Shown: positions 8,324-17,369, numbered from the stretch's first letter. The stretch: DNA of 41,280 nt from Myxococcus llanfairpwllgwyngyllgogerychwyrndrobwllllantysiliogogogochensis (GCF_006636215.1 NZ_VIFM01000079.1:1-41280); one strand, 5' to 3'. Notes: generated by a model not told the origin, from the letters alone. A program made the numbers and translations.

Positions 8324-8436
8324 GGCCCCCTCCTTCCCTTTCAACAGAGAACGCGTCAGGTCTGCTTTATTGCCGACACGCTCTTTTCCTCACAGACACG
8401 GCATTCGAGCGACATCCGAAAGCCCTGTGGAGAAAG

Positions 8437-8452
8437 TGTCTACGTGAAGACA
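8437..8452. promoter_or_regulatory. Small dyad in the promoter region of CHAT cassette 2
   Basis: TGTCT (8437-8441) and AGACA (8448-8452) form an inverted repeat around ACGTGA, in the 137-bp gap between the histidine kinase stop and the sigma gene. It is a possible operator or the foot of a kinase terminator. No clear -35/-10 pair was found in this gap. Confidence 0.3.
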
Positions 8453-8460
8453 GTATGACG

Positions 8461-10068
8461 TCAGGAGGCGGCAGCGGCCAGGGGCACGGGCTGCGTCAAA
8501 GGGAGCGTCACGACGAAGCTCGCGCCGCCCAGGGACTCGGAGCGTCCAGCCCGCACCGCGCCTCCGTGACGCTCCAGGATTCCCCGGGCGATGGCCAGCC
8601 CCAGGCCCGTCCCCGGGCGAGGTCCCTCACGGCGACGTCCCGTGACGAAGGGCTGGAACAGCCGGGGGAGCAGCTCCGGAGGGATGCCTTGGCCACTGTC
8701 CTCGACGATGACCTGGAGGGTCGCCTCGGAACGCTCGCAGCGCACACGAAGGCGTGGCGCGGGAGTCTCGCGCAGCGCGAGCAAGGCATTCTCCAGGACA
8801 ATCACAAACACTTGCGAGAGCTGGGATTGGTCGGCTTCCAGCTCAAGTGGGCCGCTGTCCGCGAGTTCGAAGGCCACGTCCGGCGTCAGCGTTCCCAATC
8901 CCTGTCTCGCGGTGGAATACGCCAGCTCCACGGTGGCCTGGATGTCCACCCGGCGCAGCTCCAGCGGCCGGGGCCGGCCATATCGCAGCAGCTCGTCCAC
9001 GAAGTGCCCGGCGCGGGAGATCTGCTCACGCATGGCGGCGACCGAGTCCGCATCCACGCCCTGGCGCTCCAGGAGCTTCAGGTGCGCGGCGAGCACGCCC
9101 AGCGGGTTTCGCACCTCGTGGGCCACGGCGGAGGTGAACTGGCCCAGCTCCGCCAGCCGCGCCGCCTGGTCCGCGCGGGTCTCCTGCTCGGCCAGGGCCG
9201 CCACCAGTTCGGTGCCGGTGGCCCGACCCTTCAGGAACCGGCGCCCCAGCCATTCCTGGAGCCCCTGCCGCAGGGGCTCGAAGGCGAGCGCCGCCAGCGC
9301 CAGCAGGAAGAAGGCGCCCACCCGGTACTCGCGCAGGAAGGGTTGCCCGCTGCCCGCCATCAGCGTCAACACGCCGAAGAGGAAGCCCGCCGACAGCACC
9401 GCCGCCATCGCCGAGTAGACGAGGCTGCGCTCCAGGAGCCTTCGCTCCCCGGGAGGCTGATGCGCGTTGACCACGTGCACCAGCACCAGCAGCGAGGCCA
9501 GCACCCCGTACAACCCGAAGGGCAACGCGTAGCCACCCGACAGGAGCAGCGCCGTGCCCAGCCCGCCCGAGTACGCCAGCGCGCCGACGATGCCCAGGCT
9601 GCGCAACAGCGGCCGTCGCTCCGGCGTCTCGCGCGGATACGAGCGGGCCAGATGCAGCAGCGGCACCACGGCCGCGGAGACCGACAGCCCGATGACGGGC
9701 CAGAACAACGGCCCCCGCTTCATCGCGAGCGGCCCGTACAGCGCATCCGGAAAGAGCGCGCCCACGATGGTGACGACCGCCGCCACGAAGTAGGCCAGCA
9801 CCACCTGCCGGTAGGAGCGCTGCCGGGTGACGTCGTACGCGACGTGGAGGTACGCTGCGGCGGTGAAGGCACCGCTGGCGGCGAAGCGCGACCCCAGCCA
9901 CGCGCCCTGGGGCACGCACATCAAGAGCAACGAGCCGCTCCAGAAGGCCGTGGCCAGGCAGTACAGCGTCAAGCCCCGGGCGTCACGTCCGCGCAGCGCG
10001 GCGGTGAAACACAAGAGGAGCGACACCGAGAGGACGGGCACGAGGCTGTAGGCGAACAAGGGCCCCAT
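8461..10068 (-). CDS. Membrane sensor histidine kinase (orphan)
   Basis: A 535-residue two-component sensor kinase. The N-terminal half (to about residue 265) has seven or eight hydrophobic helices and no large extracytoplasmic loop, resembling integral-membrane sensor modules. The H-box is AVAHEVRNPLG with phospho-acceptor H317. The N-box is VFVIVLENALLAL, the G1 box VEDSGQGIP, and the G2 box GTGLGLAIARG. All elements for autophosphorylation are present. No response regulator gene is adjacent, so its partner is encoded elsewhere. It runs in the same direction as the CHAT cassettes and ends 137 bp before them, but coexpression is not shown. It diverges from the EamA transporter gene. Confidence 0.92.
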   Translation of the reverse strand: MGPLFAYSLVPVLSVSLLLCFTAALRGRDARGLTLYCLATAFWSGSLLLMCVPQGAWLGSRFAASGAFTAAAYLHVAYDVTRQRSYRQVVLAYFVAAVVTIVGALFPDALYGPLAMKRGPLFWPVIGLSVSAAVVPLLHLARSYPRETPERRPLLRSLGIVGALAYSGGLGTALLLSGGYALPFGLYGVLASLLVLVHVVNAHQPPGERRLLERSLVYSAMAAVLSAGFLFGVLTLMAGSGQPFLREYRVGAFFLLALAALAFEPLRQGLQEWLGRRFLKGRATGTELVAALAEQETRADQAARLAELGQFTSAVAHEVRNPLGVLAAHLKLLERQGVDADSVAAMREQISRAGHFVDELLRYGRPRPLELRRVDIQATVELAYSTARQGLGTLTPDVAFELADSGPLELEADQSQLSQVFVIVLENALLALRETPAPRLRVRCERSEATLQVIVEDSGQGIPPELLPRLFQPFVTGRRREGPRPGTGLGLAIARGILERHGGAVRAGRSESLGGASFVVTLPLTQPVPLAAAAS

Positions 10069-10150
10069 GGACGGAGTGTGGCAGATGTTCCTAGGCTGCG
10101 CGCCCCGTCGGCGCCTCCGGGCGATTCGGCGTCACCAGGAGTCATGAGCA

Positions 10151-11020
10151 GTGCGGCACTTCGCCATGGTCGCGGCCGGGGCCACCCTCTGGGGGTGTTG
10201 GTCCCTCTTCCTCCGGCCCGCGGGCCTGTCCTGGGCCCAGAACGCGCTCCTGGCCCTCATCGCCATGTCGCTGCCGGTGCCCTTCCTGCTGCGCGGCGCC
10301 CCCTGGCGCGACAAGCGAGCCACCGCGGCCCTGCTCGTCGTCGGCCTGGCGGACGCGGCCAACATCAGCCTCTTCTTCGCCGCCATGAAGCGCGGCCCCG
10401 TCTCGGTGGCCGTGCTCACGCACTATCTGGCCCCCCTGCTGCTGGCGCTCGCGGCCCCCTGGGTGCTGGGCGAGCGGCGCTCCTTCCGGGCCCTGGTCGC
10501 CGCGCCCGTGACGCTGCTGGGGCTGGTGCTGCTCATCGGCCGGCCGGATGGGACGGGCGGCGCGGGCATGACGGCGGCGCTGGGCGCCGGGAGCGCCCTG
10601 TTCTACGCGGCCATCGTCCTGGGGACGAAAGCGGCGACACGGGCATATTCTCCCGTGGCGGTCGCGTCGCTCCATGCGCCGGTGTCCGCGGGGGTGTTGT
10701 TGCTCATCGCCGGGGTGGACGCCTTGCCCCCGGCGCTGGATGGGGCCACGCTCCAGGTGCTCGCCGGGGGCGCGGTGTGTGGCCTGCTGGGGACGTGCCT
10801 CTTCAATGCCGGACTGCGCCATGTACCCACGGCGGCGGCCGGGGCCCTGACCTATCTGGAGCCGCTCACGGCCTCCCTGGTGGGCTGGGCCGTCTTCGCG
10901 GAGGCCCTCAGCCCGGTGGGGGTGGCGGGCGGACTGCTGGTGTTGGCGGCGGGGGTCTGGGTCGCCTCCGAGCGAAGGGGCGCCGCGTCAGGCGTGCCCC
11001 TCCCGTCCGCCGCGCCTTGA
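10151..11020 (+). CDS. EamA/DMT-family membrane transporter
   Basis: A 289-residue protein of about ten hydrophobic helices with the two-fold EamA repeat typical of drug/metabolite transporters of the inner membrane. Features include an AMKRGPVSVAVLTHYLAPLLLA segment in the first repeat and HVPTAAAGALTYLEPL in the second, which resemble RhtA/RarD-type exporters. The GTG start was chosen because AGGAG lies about 9 nt upstream; an ATG five codons in is an alternative. It diverges from the histidine kinase with an 82-bp gap. The substrate cannot be inferred; amino-acid or metabolite export is usual for the family. Confidence 0.88.
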   Translation: MRHFAMVAAGATLWGCWSLFLRPAGLSWAQNALLALIAMSLPVPFLLRGAPWRDKRATAALLVVGLADAANISLFFAAMKRGPVSVAVLTHYLAPLLLALAAPWVLGERRSFRALVAAPVTLLGLVLLIGRPDGTGGAGMTAALGAGSALFYAAIVLGTKAATRAYSPVAVASLHAPVSAGVLLLIAGVDALPPALDGATLQVLAGGAVCGLLGTCLFNAGLRHVPTAAAGALTYLEPLTASLVGWAVFAEALSPVGVAGGLLVLAAGVWVASERRGAASGVPLPSAAP

Positions 11021-11118
11021 ACCCTCCGCCGAACTCCCCACTTGCAAGGTCGGGGAATCCTTTGGTCCTCTTGGGTGAACGAAGCTCTTGCTTGCAGTGC
11101 AGCGCCTGGCGACGCCGT

Positions 11119-11673
11119 ATGCCCATGGAAACCGCAGCAGACAGCCGTGAGTATCGCGTCCTCTTCTTCTGTCCCGCGTCCAACGCGCGACTGGAGCGGC
11201 TGGAGGCACCCGTGCGGCGATTGCTGTCACGCATCCAGGCGCCCCCCGCGGAGCTGACGCCCATCCAGGAGTCGGGCGCGCTCTCCGAGGCCGGTTGGCA
11301 GGTGTACCTGGTGCGCTCGCTCACCGAGCGCTCCGCGGCCCAGGCCATGGCCGCGTACGTGAGCGAGGCGACGTGCGCGCTCGCCGCCGAGGTCGACGCG
11401 GAGGTGCTGGGGCTCTACGTGGACGTATCCGGTGACTCGGCGCGAATCTGCCGCTGCGGGCCGGAGGACGGGCCGGAGACCTTCGCGGGCCGGAGGCAGG
11501 CGGCGCTCAACCGCACGGCCGAGTGGCTGGAGGTGGCGCCCATCCTCCTGTCCGCCATCTTCCAGCTCGACGTGCCGGACGCCGACTACGAGCCGGACGC
11601 GGATGACCGCTACGTCGAGGAGAAGCTTCGTGAGGCGCGCGTGCTGATGGAGCGATACCGTCAGGGGAAATGA
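11119..11673 (+). CDS. Hypothetical protein coupled to the DTW-domain gene
   Basis: A 184-residue protein of unknown function that is soluble and acidic at its C-terminus (PDADYEPDADDRY). No signal peptide or membrane helix is seen. The start was set at the ATG before PMETAADS, as the open frame upstream of it runs opposite to the kinase and through the transporter gene. No strong ribosome site is visible, so the second ATG two codons later is possible. Its stop overlaps the start of the DTW-domain gene (ATGA), so the two are probably translated together and may work in the same process. Confidence 0.72.
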   Translation: MPMETAADSREYRVLFFCPASNARLERLEAPVRRLLSRIQAPPAELTPIQESGALSEAGWQVYLVRSLTERSAAQAMAAYVSEATCALAAEVDAEVLGLYVDVSGDSARICRCGPEDGPETFAGRRQAALNRTAEWLEVAPILLSAIFQLDVPDADYEPDADDRYVEEKLREARVLMERYRQGK

Positions 11674-12287
11674 GGTCTCGAACTCCGGAGGACCTCGCGG
11701 GTCGCTGTCCGCGCTGTTTTCTGCCCACCGTGTTGTGCCTGTGCGCCGAGCTGCCCGTCATCTCCACGCGCACCGAGCTGCTCATCATCCGTCACCACAA
11801 GGAGACGCTGAAGTCGACGAACACGGCCCGCATGGCCGCGCTCGCGATGCCTCGCTGTCGCATCGTCTCGTATGGCTCGCCGAGCGAGCGCTTCGATGTG
11901 TCGACGCTCGAGGACGACGGCGCCACGTGGCTCTTGTTCCCCACGACGCAGCAGGCGCCCGCGCCGGATGCCGCGCTTCCGAAGCGACTCATCGTCCTGG
12001 ATGGGAGCTGGGGTCAGGCGAAGCGCATGGTGCAGCGGGTGCCGGAGCTGCGCCGGCTGCCGAGCCTGATGCTGCCTCCGCCGCCACCCGACTCACGCAG
12101 GCTGCGCAGACCGCCCCATCCGGATGGCATGTCCACGCTGGAGGCCATCGCCGGTGCCTTCGCGCACCTGGAAGGCGAGGACGTGGCGAGGCCCCTCTAC
12201 GCGCTGCATGAGCTGATGATCGACCGCGTGCTCGCGAGCCGGGGACGCAGGCCCGGCGCCTCGTGTGACGAGGACGACGGGGACTGA
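11670..12287 (+). CDS. DTW-domain tRNA-uridine aminocarboxypropyltransferase-like protein
   Basis: A 205-residue DTW-domain protein. The N-terminus has the cysteine cluster RCPRCFLPTVLCLC, spaced as in TapT/YfiP-type enzymes (CxxC, then CxC). The signature motif appears as VLDGSWGQAKRM, where other members have DGTW or DTW. Family members transfer a 3-amino-3-carboxypropyl group from S-adenosylmethionine to uridine in tRNA (acp3U). The 4-nt overlap with the hypothetical gene upstream indicates an operon. Its stop lies only 7 bp from the convergent dsbD stop. Activity is inferred from the family; the precise tRNA position is not deducible. Confidence 0.82.
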   Translation: MRSRTPEDLAGRCPRCFLPTVLCLCAELPVISTRTELLIIRHHKETLKSTNTARMAALAMPRCRIVSYGSPSERFDVSTLEDDGATWLLFPTTQQAPAPDAALPKRLIVLDGSWGQAKRMVQRVPELRRLPSLMLPPPPPDSRRLRRPPHPDGMSTLEAIAGAFAHLEGEDVARPLYALHELMIDRVLASRGRRPGASCDEDDGD

Positions 12288-12294
12288 ACGCGGC

Positions 12295-13737
12295 TCAGCA
12301 GGACGCGCCGTCGGTGCAGCGCGCCTTGCGCATCTCCGCGGCGAAGGGCGTGGGCTCCAGGAAGCCGGTGATGCGCGGACGCGTAAGCACCTTGCCGTCC
12401 TGGGCCACGAAGGCCACCGTCGGCAGACCCTCCACCCCGAAGCGCTCCATCAACGCGTCGAGCGCGTCCTCGCTGTTCGTCGCGTCAATCTTGATGGTGA
12501 GGAACTGCCCCTCGGACGACTGCGAGATGACCTCGGCCGCCGGGTACGTCTCGCGGTCCAGTTCCTTGCAGGCCGCGCACCAGTCCGCGAAGAAGTCGAT
12601 GAGCACCGGGCGCCCGTCCGTCTTCGCCTGGGCCAGCACCTTCTCGAACGCATCCGCGGAGAACGTCGCGTGCTTGGCGGGCATCACGTGGTGCCACTGC
12701 CAGGACGGCGCGCGCGGCGGCTCGGCCACACCCAGGCGCACCCACAGCTCGCCCACCGGGCCCGCATCCAGCGCGCCACCGCGAATCACCAGCGCCACCA
12801 CCACCAGCGCCACGCCGAACGCCTTGAACGAGAACTCCCGCGCGCCCTCCTTGAAGGAGCGGTGCACCGCGCCCACCAGCACGCCCACCACCGCCAGCCC
12901 GGCCGCCACGGCCGCGCCCGGCACCCGGCCCAGCTCCGCGCCCAGCATCTTCACCACGCCGCGCGCCCAGGGCGACGCGTCCTTCAGGTAGCTGAAGGCC
13001 AGCGCGACGAGGACGATGCCCAGCACGCTCTTCACCCACTCCATCCACACGCCGCTCTTGGGCAGCCGCACCGTGGACACGCCGAGGACGAAGAACGGCA
13101 CGCCGATGCCCAGCGCGTAGATGAACAGCAACGAAGCGCCCAGCGTCGTGTTCGCCGTCTTCGCCACGAAGGCCAGCAGGCCCGTCAGCACCGGCCCCGT
13201 GCACGGCGCCGCCAGGAACCCGGACACGCTGCCCATCAGGAACGCGCCCGCCACGCCCGCGCCGCCCACCGAGTTCAGCCGCGTCTGGAGGCTCGACGGC
13301 AGCGCCAGCTCGAACGCGCCGAACATGGACGAGGCGAGCAGCAGCAGGAACACCGCCAGCCCCGTCACCACCGCCGGGTGCCCCAGCATCGAACCGAACG
13401 CCTGCCCCGTCTTCGCCGCGAGGATGCCCAGCGCGCTGAACACCACCCCCATGCCGACGATGTAGGACGTGGTGAGCAGCAGCGCCTTGCCCCGGCTGTC
13501 CGCCTTGCGGGCGCCGAAGACGGACACCGTAATCGGGATGAGCGGGTAGACGCAGGGCGTCAGCGCGGTGAGCAGACCGCCGCCGAAGACGACGGCCGCG
13601 CCCACGAAGAGGCTGCCGGATTCGAGGAAACGCGCCGCGTCGAGCTCCGTGCTCGGCCCGGTGGGCAGCAGCCACGGCACCACGGCCACCGCCACGCCGG
13701 CCAGCACGGCCATCAATCCCAGCTTCTTGGCATTCAT
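12295..13737 (-). CDS. dsbD: DsbD-type thiol:disulfide interchange protein lacking the alpha domain
   Basis: A 480-residue inner-membrane protein that should pass electrons from cytoplasmic thioredoxin to the periplasm. After a first hydrophobic segment (8-24) comes a CcdA-like membrane domain with both conserved cysteines, TALTPCVYP (C62) and AAPCTGP (C179). The C-terminus is a periplasmic thioredoxin domain with DWCAACKE (C387, C390) and the cis-Pro region GLPT. The E. coli protein is about 565 residues and has an N-terminal immunoglobulin-like alpha domain. Here that domain is missing, so the immediate acceptor must be a separate protein or the C-terminal domain acts directly. The last residues hold two further cysteines (RCTDGASC). 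Confidence 0.88.
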   Translation of the reverse strand: MNAKKLGLMAVLAGVAVAVVPWLLPTGPSTELDAARFLESGSLFVGAAVVFGGGLLTALTPCVYPLIPITVSVFGARKADSRGKALLLTTSYIVGMGVVFSALGILAAKTGQAFGSMLGHPAVVTGLAVFLLLLASSMFGAFELALPSSLQTRLNSVGGAGVAGAFLMGSVSGFLAAPCTGPVLTGLLAFVAKTANTTLGASLLFIYALGIGVPFFVLGVSTVRLPKSGVWMEWVKSVLGIVLVALAFSYLKDASPWARGVVKMLGAELGRVPGAAVAAGLAVVGVLVGAVHRSFKEGAREFSFKAFGVALVVVALVIRGGALDAGPVGELWVRLGVAEPPRAPSWQWHHVMPAKHATFSADAFEKVLAQAKTDGRPVLIDFFADWCAACKELDRETYPAAEVISQSSEGQFLTIKIDATNSEDALDALMERFGVEGLPTVAFVAQDGKVLTRPRITGFLEPTPFAAEMRKARCTDGASC

Positions 13738-13799
13738 GCGCGCTTCACTCCGTCTTCCCGAAAGGGCCTGCCTTGTATACGCAGGCCCCGGTCAGCGGG

Positions 13800-15635
13800 C
13801 TACTGCGCCGTGGGGGCAAGCGAGGAAGCGGGCACCTTCAAGCCCGCGGAGCGCGCCAGCCCCATGACGCCCTCCACCGCGGCGGCGATGTAACCAAAGG
13901 GATTCGCTCCATCCACCGCCGTGACGTGAACCTCGCCCATTTTCTGCTGGAAGGCCGCCGCCACCAGCGGGAGCTGCTGCGCGAGCGTCATCTGGATGAC
14001 CTCCGGACTGATGGTGTTCTCGATGTCGCGCAGCGCACGGGCTCGCGACAGCTCCAGCCCCTGGCGCGCGTTCTCCCGGCGCACCTCCAGTTCGGCGATG
14101 GCGACCTCCGCCTCGGCGATGGAGCGCCGGGACTGCACCACCTGGAGCTGGGCCTTGAGCTTCTCCACTTCCTGGAGCTGCTCGGCCAGCTGTCCCTCGT
14201 GCCTCGCCGCCGTCTGCTCCTGTTCGCGGCGCAGCCGCTCCAGCTCCATCTGCGCGCGGGCGTTCTCCTGCTCCTCCTCACGGCGCAGGCGCTCCAGCTC
14301 CATCTGCGCGCGGGCGTGCTCCGCTTCCTGCTCCCGTTGCAGGCGCACCAGCTCGAACTTCGCCTGCGCGGCCTCGGCCTCCTGCGCCAGCTTCTGCTTC
14401 TCCAGCTCCAGCTTCGCGCGGCCCACGTCCGCGTCCTGCTCGCGCTTGAGCGTTTCCAGGGCGATGCGCGCGCGCGCCACCTCGGTTTCCTGCTCGCGCG
14501 CCAGCTTCTCCATGTCCACCTGCGCGCGGCTCGTCGCGAGCGCCCGCTCGGAGACAATCTTCGCCTCCGCCAGTCGCGCCTCGGCGTTGAGCGTCTCCAG
14601 TTTGGCCTGCTCGTCGGAGACCTGCTTCTTCTGTCGGACCTCCTGCTCGGCGGCCAGCTTGGTGAGCGCCACCTCGCGCTCCACGGTGACCTGCTCCTGC
14701 TTCAGCGTGCGCTCCTGGGCCAGCTTCGCCTCGGCCACGCGCGCGGCCACCGACAGCGTCTCCAGCTGGGATTGTTCGTCCGCCGTCTGCTTGCGCTGGC
14801 GGACCTCGTCCTCGGCCTCCAGGCGCTGGAGGTTCAATTGCCGCTCGGCCTCCGTCTCCTCGCGGTGGACGAAGCGCTCCTTGGCCAGCTCCGCTTCGCG
14901 CGCCTGCCGCTCCTGCTCGCGACGGAAGCGCGCCTGCATGTTCTCGAAGACGGTGGACGACAGGACGCGCACGTCCTGGATTTCAATCGTGTCCAGCAGC
15001 ACGCCCCAGCCCGCGTCCACCGAGTCTTCCAGCCGACCCCGGCCCGCGAGCACGGGCCCGATTTCGCGCATCAACTCCGCGGCGATGCCCTCCTTGCGCC
15101 GCGACAGGCACTCCTCGATGGAGAGGTTGGCGACGAGGCGCCGCGCCGCGCCGACGAACATCTCCCGCAAGAGCTCCGCCAGCTTCTCCTGCGCCCGCTC
15201 CGGGAAGGAGAAGTTGAGCATGCGGAAGGCCACCAACGGGTCGGCGATTCGGTACACCGCGAGGCCCGTCACCTGCACGCCCACCTTCTCGCTCGTCACC
15301 TGGTCCGCGGTGAACTGGAGCCGCTGGATGCTGGTGGGCACAATCGCCACCGAGTCACCCGGCAGCTTGAAGCAGCTCGCCCCCTGACCGCTAACCTCGC
15401 GCACGAGGCCTCGACGCATGTGGACGAGGAACTCGCTGGGCCGCGCGGTGATGAGGCCCCAGCGCTTCACCTTCTCCGGGTCCTCCGCCGGCTTCCCCGC
15501 GCGCCAGCCGTCCGAGTACCGGTTGCGCTCCATCCCCCCGGAGCCTCCCTCCACCCGGACCAGCTGCGTCCGACCGGCTTCCGTGGACTCCGCCTGCTCC
15601 CTCGACCGGGCCGTCTGCTTCGCGTTCGCGCTCAT
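13800..15635 (-). CDS. SPFH/band-7 flotillin-like protein with long coiled coil
   Basis: A 611-residue cytoplasmic protein. Residues of about 50-250 resemble the SPFH/band-7 domain. The central 250-530 is a near-continuous charged coiled coil rich in Glu, Arg, Gln and Ala, with internal repeats such as [12 protein letters not shown]. The C-terminal ~80 residues are less charged and end in SSLAPTAQ. No signal peptide or membrane helix is visible, unlike typical flotillins. The start was moved to the ATG before SANAKQT because AGGAGG lies 5 nt upstream. It diverges from iscS across a 369-bp gap. Flotillin-like proteins form membrane-associated scaffolds; a link to Fe-S assembly is suggested only by position. 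Confidence 0.85.
   Translation of the reverse strand: MSANAKQTARSREQAESTEAGRTQLVRVEGGSGGMERNRYSDGWRAGKPAEDPEKVKRWGLITARPSEFLVHMRRGLVREVSGQGASCFKLPGDSVAIVPTSIQRLQFTADQVTSEKVGVQVTGLAVYRIADPLVAFRMLNFSFPERAQEKLAELLREMFVGAARRLVANLSIEECLSRRKEGIAAELMREIGPVLAGRGRLEDSVDAGWGVLLDTIEIQDVRVLSSTVFENMQARFRREQERQAREAELAKERFVHREETEAERQLNLQRLEAEDEVRQRKQTADEQSQLETLSVAARVAEAKLAQERTLKQEQVTVEREVALTKLAAEQEVRQKKQVSDEQAKLETLNAEARLAEAKIVSERALATSRAQVDMEKLAREQETEVARARIALETLKREQDADVGRAKLELEKQKLAQEAEAAQAKFELVRLQREQEAEHARAQMELERLRREEEQENARAQMELERLRREQEQTAARHEGQLAEQLQEVEKLKAQLQVVQSRRSIAEAEVAIAELEVRRENARQGLELSRARALRDIENTISPEVIQMTLAQQLPLVAAAFQQKMGEVHVTAVDGANPFGYIAAAVEGVMGLARSAGLKVPASSLAPTAQ
14227..14317. repeat. Tandem 54-bp repeat within the SPFH coiled coil
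   Basis: A 37-bp segment (14227-14263) recurs at 14281-14317 with one mismatch, a 54-bp period. It encodes the repeated [12 protein letters not shown], an 18-residue period that matches five helical turns. It is probably a recent duplication extending the coiled coil. Confidence 0.85.
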
Positions 15636-15861
15636 GCCTGCCTCCTGATGGACCACCCAGGTTGCAGCCCCCCAGCCAGCGCGGACCCCACGGGAAATCA
15701 GACGCTTACAGGCGACAGTAGCCAGGGTACCGCGCCATTTCGGAGCACCCCGCTCCAGGACGGCGCACCTGGGACTGATCCACCCTGGCCCAGCCGTTCC
15801 ACCGCCGACATCCCCTCCATCCGGCCAGTCCCAACAGGTCTCTCGTCCGCCTTATGTTCGC

Positions 15862-15889
15862 TTGACCCGAGGGCACCCGATTTTATAAT
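15862..15889 (+). promoter_or_regulatory. Sigma-70-type promoter of the isc operon
   Basis: TTGACC (15862-15867) and TATAAT (15884-15889) are separated by 16 bp, with a perfect -10 and a five-of-six -35 match, unusual in such GC-rich DNA. The predicted transcript starts near 15896, giving a leader of about 110 nt before iscS. Confidence 0.75.
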
Positions 15890-15890
15890 T

Positions 15891-15903
15891 GACCAGTCCG
15901 GTC
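15891..15903. promoter_or_regulatory. Dyad at the isc transcription start, possible repressor site
   Basis: GACC-N5-GGTC spans the predicted start of transcription, where a repressor such as an Rrf2/IscR-family protein would block initiation. The repeat arms are only 4 bp and do not match a recognised IscR consensus, so the call is tentative. Confidence 0.3.
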
Positions 15904-16004
15904 CACATTCATGTGTGACGGTGTATGCCCGCCGCAGCGCGCCCCTTGGGTGGCGCCGGGGTGCGGGGGCAGTCGTAAGCCCCTTCAGGAAGGTGTGGGA
16001 AGCG

Positions 16005-17369
16005 ATGCTGAAGCTGCCGATCTACATGGACAACCACGCCACCACGCCGCTGGACCCGCGTGTGCTGGAAGTGATGCTCCCGTACCTGCGCGAGGACTTC
16101 GGCAACGCGTCCAGCCGCAACCACGTGTTCGGCTGGAAGGCGGAAGCCGCCGTGAAGAAGGCCCGCCAGCAGGTGGCCGAGCTCATCGGCGCGACGGACC
16201 AGGAGATTGTCTTCACCTCCGGCGCCACCGAGTCCGACAACCTCGCGATCAAGGGCGTCATCGAGTACTACAAGTCGAAGGGTGACCACATCATCACCCT
16301 GAAGACCGAGCACAAGGCCATCCTGGACACCTGCAAGCGCCTGGAGCGCGTGCGCCAGGAGCGGCTGGACGAGCTGAAGCTCCTGCGCCTGGGGCAGCTG
16401 GCCGAGCGCGACGTGTCGCCCGAGGAAGTGGCGGAGCTGGCCGCGAAGCACGACCTGGAGAACGACGCGACCTACAAGAAGTGGGCGGAGATGCCCACCG
16501 GTGGCGCGCGCGTGACGTACCTGGACGTGGAGCAGGACGGCCGGGTGAGCATGGAGAAGCTCGAGGAGGCGATGACGCCGAAGACGGTGCTCGTCTCCAT
16601 CATGTTCGCCAACAACGAGATTGGCGTGGTGCAGCCCGTCGCGGAGATTGGCGCGCTGTGCCGCAGGAAGGGCATCCTCTTCCACTGCGACGCGGTGCAG
16701 GGCATCGGCAAGGTGCCGTTCGACGTGGAGTCGATGAAGGTGGACCTGGCCTCCATCACCTCGCACAAGATGTACGGCCCCAAGGGCATCGGCGCGCTGT
16801 ACGTGCGCCGCAAGCCGCGCGTGCGCATCGCCCCCATCATCGACGGTGGCGGCCATGAGCGCGGCATGCGCTCCGGCACGCTGAACGTCGCGGCCATCGT
16901 CGGCTTCGGCCACGCGGCGCAGCTTGCCCGCGAGGAGCTGGCCGACGAGGCCGCCCGCATCCTCCGCCTGCGCGAGAAGCTCCGGAAGGGGCTCACCGAC
17001 GCACTGGACATGACGGTGCTCAACGGCTCGCTGGAGCACCGGCTGCCGGGCAACCTCAACATCTCCTTCGCCCACGCCGAGGGCGAGTCCCTGATGATGG
17101 GCATCAAGGACGTCGCGGTGTCGTCAGGCTCCGCGTGCACGTCCGCCTCGCTGGAGCCCTCCTACGTGCTGCGCGCGCTGGGCGTGGACGAGGAGCTGGC
17201 GCACAGCTCCATCCGCTTCGGCCTGGGCCGCTTCACCACCGAGGAGGAGGTCGACTTCGTCGTCAACCTGGTCGTGGACAAGGTCCGCAAGCTGCGCGAC
17301 ATGAGCCCCCTCTACGAGATGGCCAAGGAAGGCATCGACCTCAAGAGCATCGAGTGGACGGCGCATTAG
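16005..17369 (+). CDS. iscS: Cysteine desulfurase IscS with a ~50-residue insertion
   Basis: A 454-residue PLP enzyme that takes sulfur from cysteine and delivers it to IscU. It has the expected N-terminus ([12 protein letters not shown]), the active-site His (KTEHKA, H103), the PLP lysine ([10 protein letters not shown]255) and the mobile-loop cysteine ([13 protein letters not shown]378). In E. coli IscS (404 residues) these are H104, K206 and C328. The offset thus changes from -1 to about +50 between H103 and K255, locating an approximately 50-residue insertion at about 116-166 (after CKRLER and before ARVTYLDV). The insert is charged and helical in character. The start ATG has AGGAAGG about 11 nt upstream. 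It is the first gene of iscSUA-hscBA-fdx; no iscR precedes it. Confidence 0.95.
   Translation: MLKLPIYMDNHATTPLDPRVLEVMLPYLREDFGNASSRNHVFGWKAEAAVKKARQQVAELIGATDQEIVFTSGATESDNLAIKGVIEYYKSKGDHIITLKTEHKAILDTCKRLERVRQERLDELKLLRLGQLAERDVSPEEVAELAAKHDLENDATYKKWAEMPTGGARVTYLDVEQDGRVSMEKLEEAMTPKTVLVSIMFANNEIGVVQPVAEIGALCRRKGILFHCDAVQGIGKVPFDVESMKVDLASITSHKMYGPKGIGALYVRRKPRVRIAPIIDGGGHERGMRSGTLNVAAIVGFGHAAQLAREELADEAARILRLREKLRKGLTDALDMTVLNGSLEHRLPGNLNISFAHAEGESLMMGIKDVAVSSGSACTSASLEPSYVLRALGVDEELAHSSIRFGLGRFTTEEEVDFVVNLVVDKVRKLRDMSPLYEMAKEGIDLKSIEWTAH

Larger units (their letters stand above)
15636..16004. other. 369-bp divergent intergenic region, SPFH gene / isc operon
   Basis: No supported gene lies in this stretch. 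The iscS-proximal half holds a strong sigma-70-like promoter and a dyad near its probable start site. The leader contains a GGGGC/GCCCC hairpin (15966-15983) about 20 nt before the iscS start. The half next to the SPFH gene shows only its ribosome site; no clear promoter was recognised there. Confidence 0.6.

Noticed and set aside
8314-11118. Very long open frame on the plus strand through the kinase and transporter genes
   Set aside because: Its sequence is low-complexity Arg/Gln/His-rich and lies opposite the histidine kinase and out of frame with the transporter. Only its last 184 codons look like a protein, and that part is reported separately.
14000-15000. Possible CRISPR-like repeat in the repetitive coiled-coil region
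   Set aside because: The repeats are codon-phased and encode a heptad protein. Unit sizes and spacers do not fit an array, and no cas genes are present.
13773-16004. Long plus-strand open frame leading into iscS
   Set aside because: It is the antisense of the SPFH gene, rich in Leu/Arg/Gln without family features. IscS homology starts only at 16005, where the promoter and ribosome site fit.
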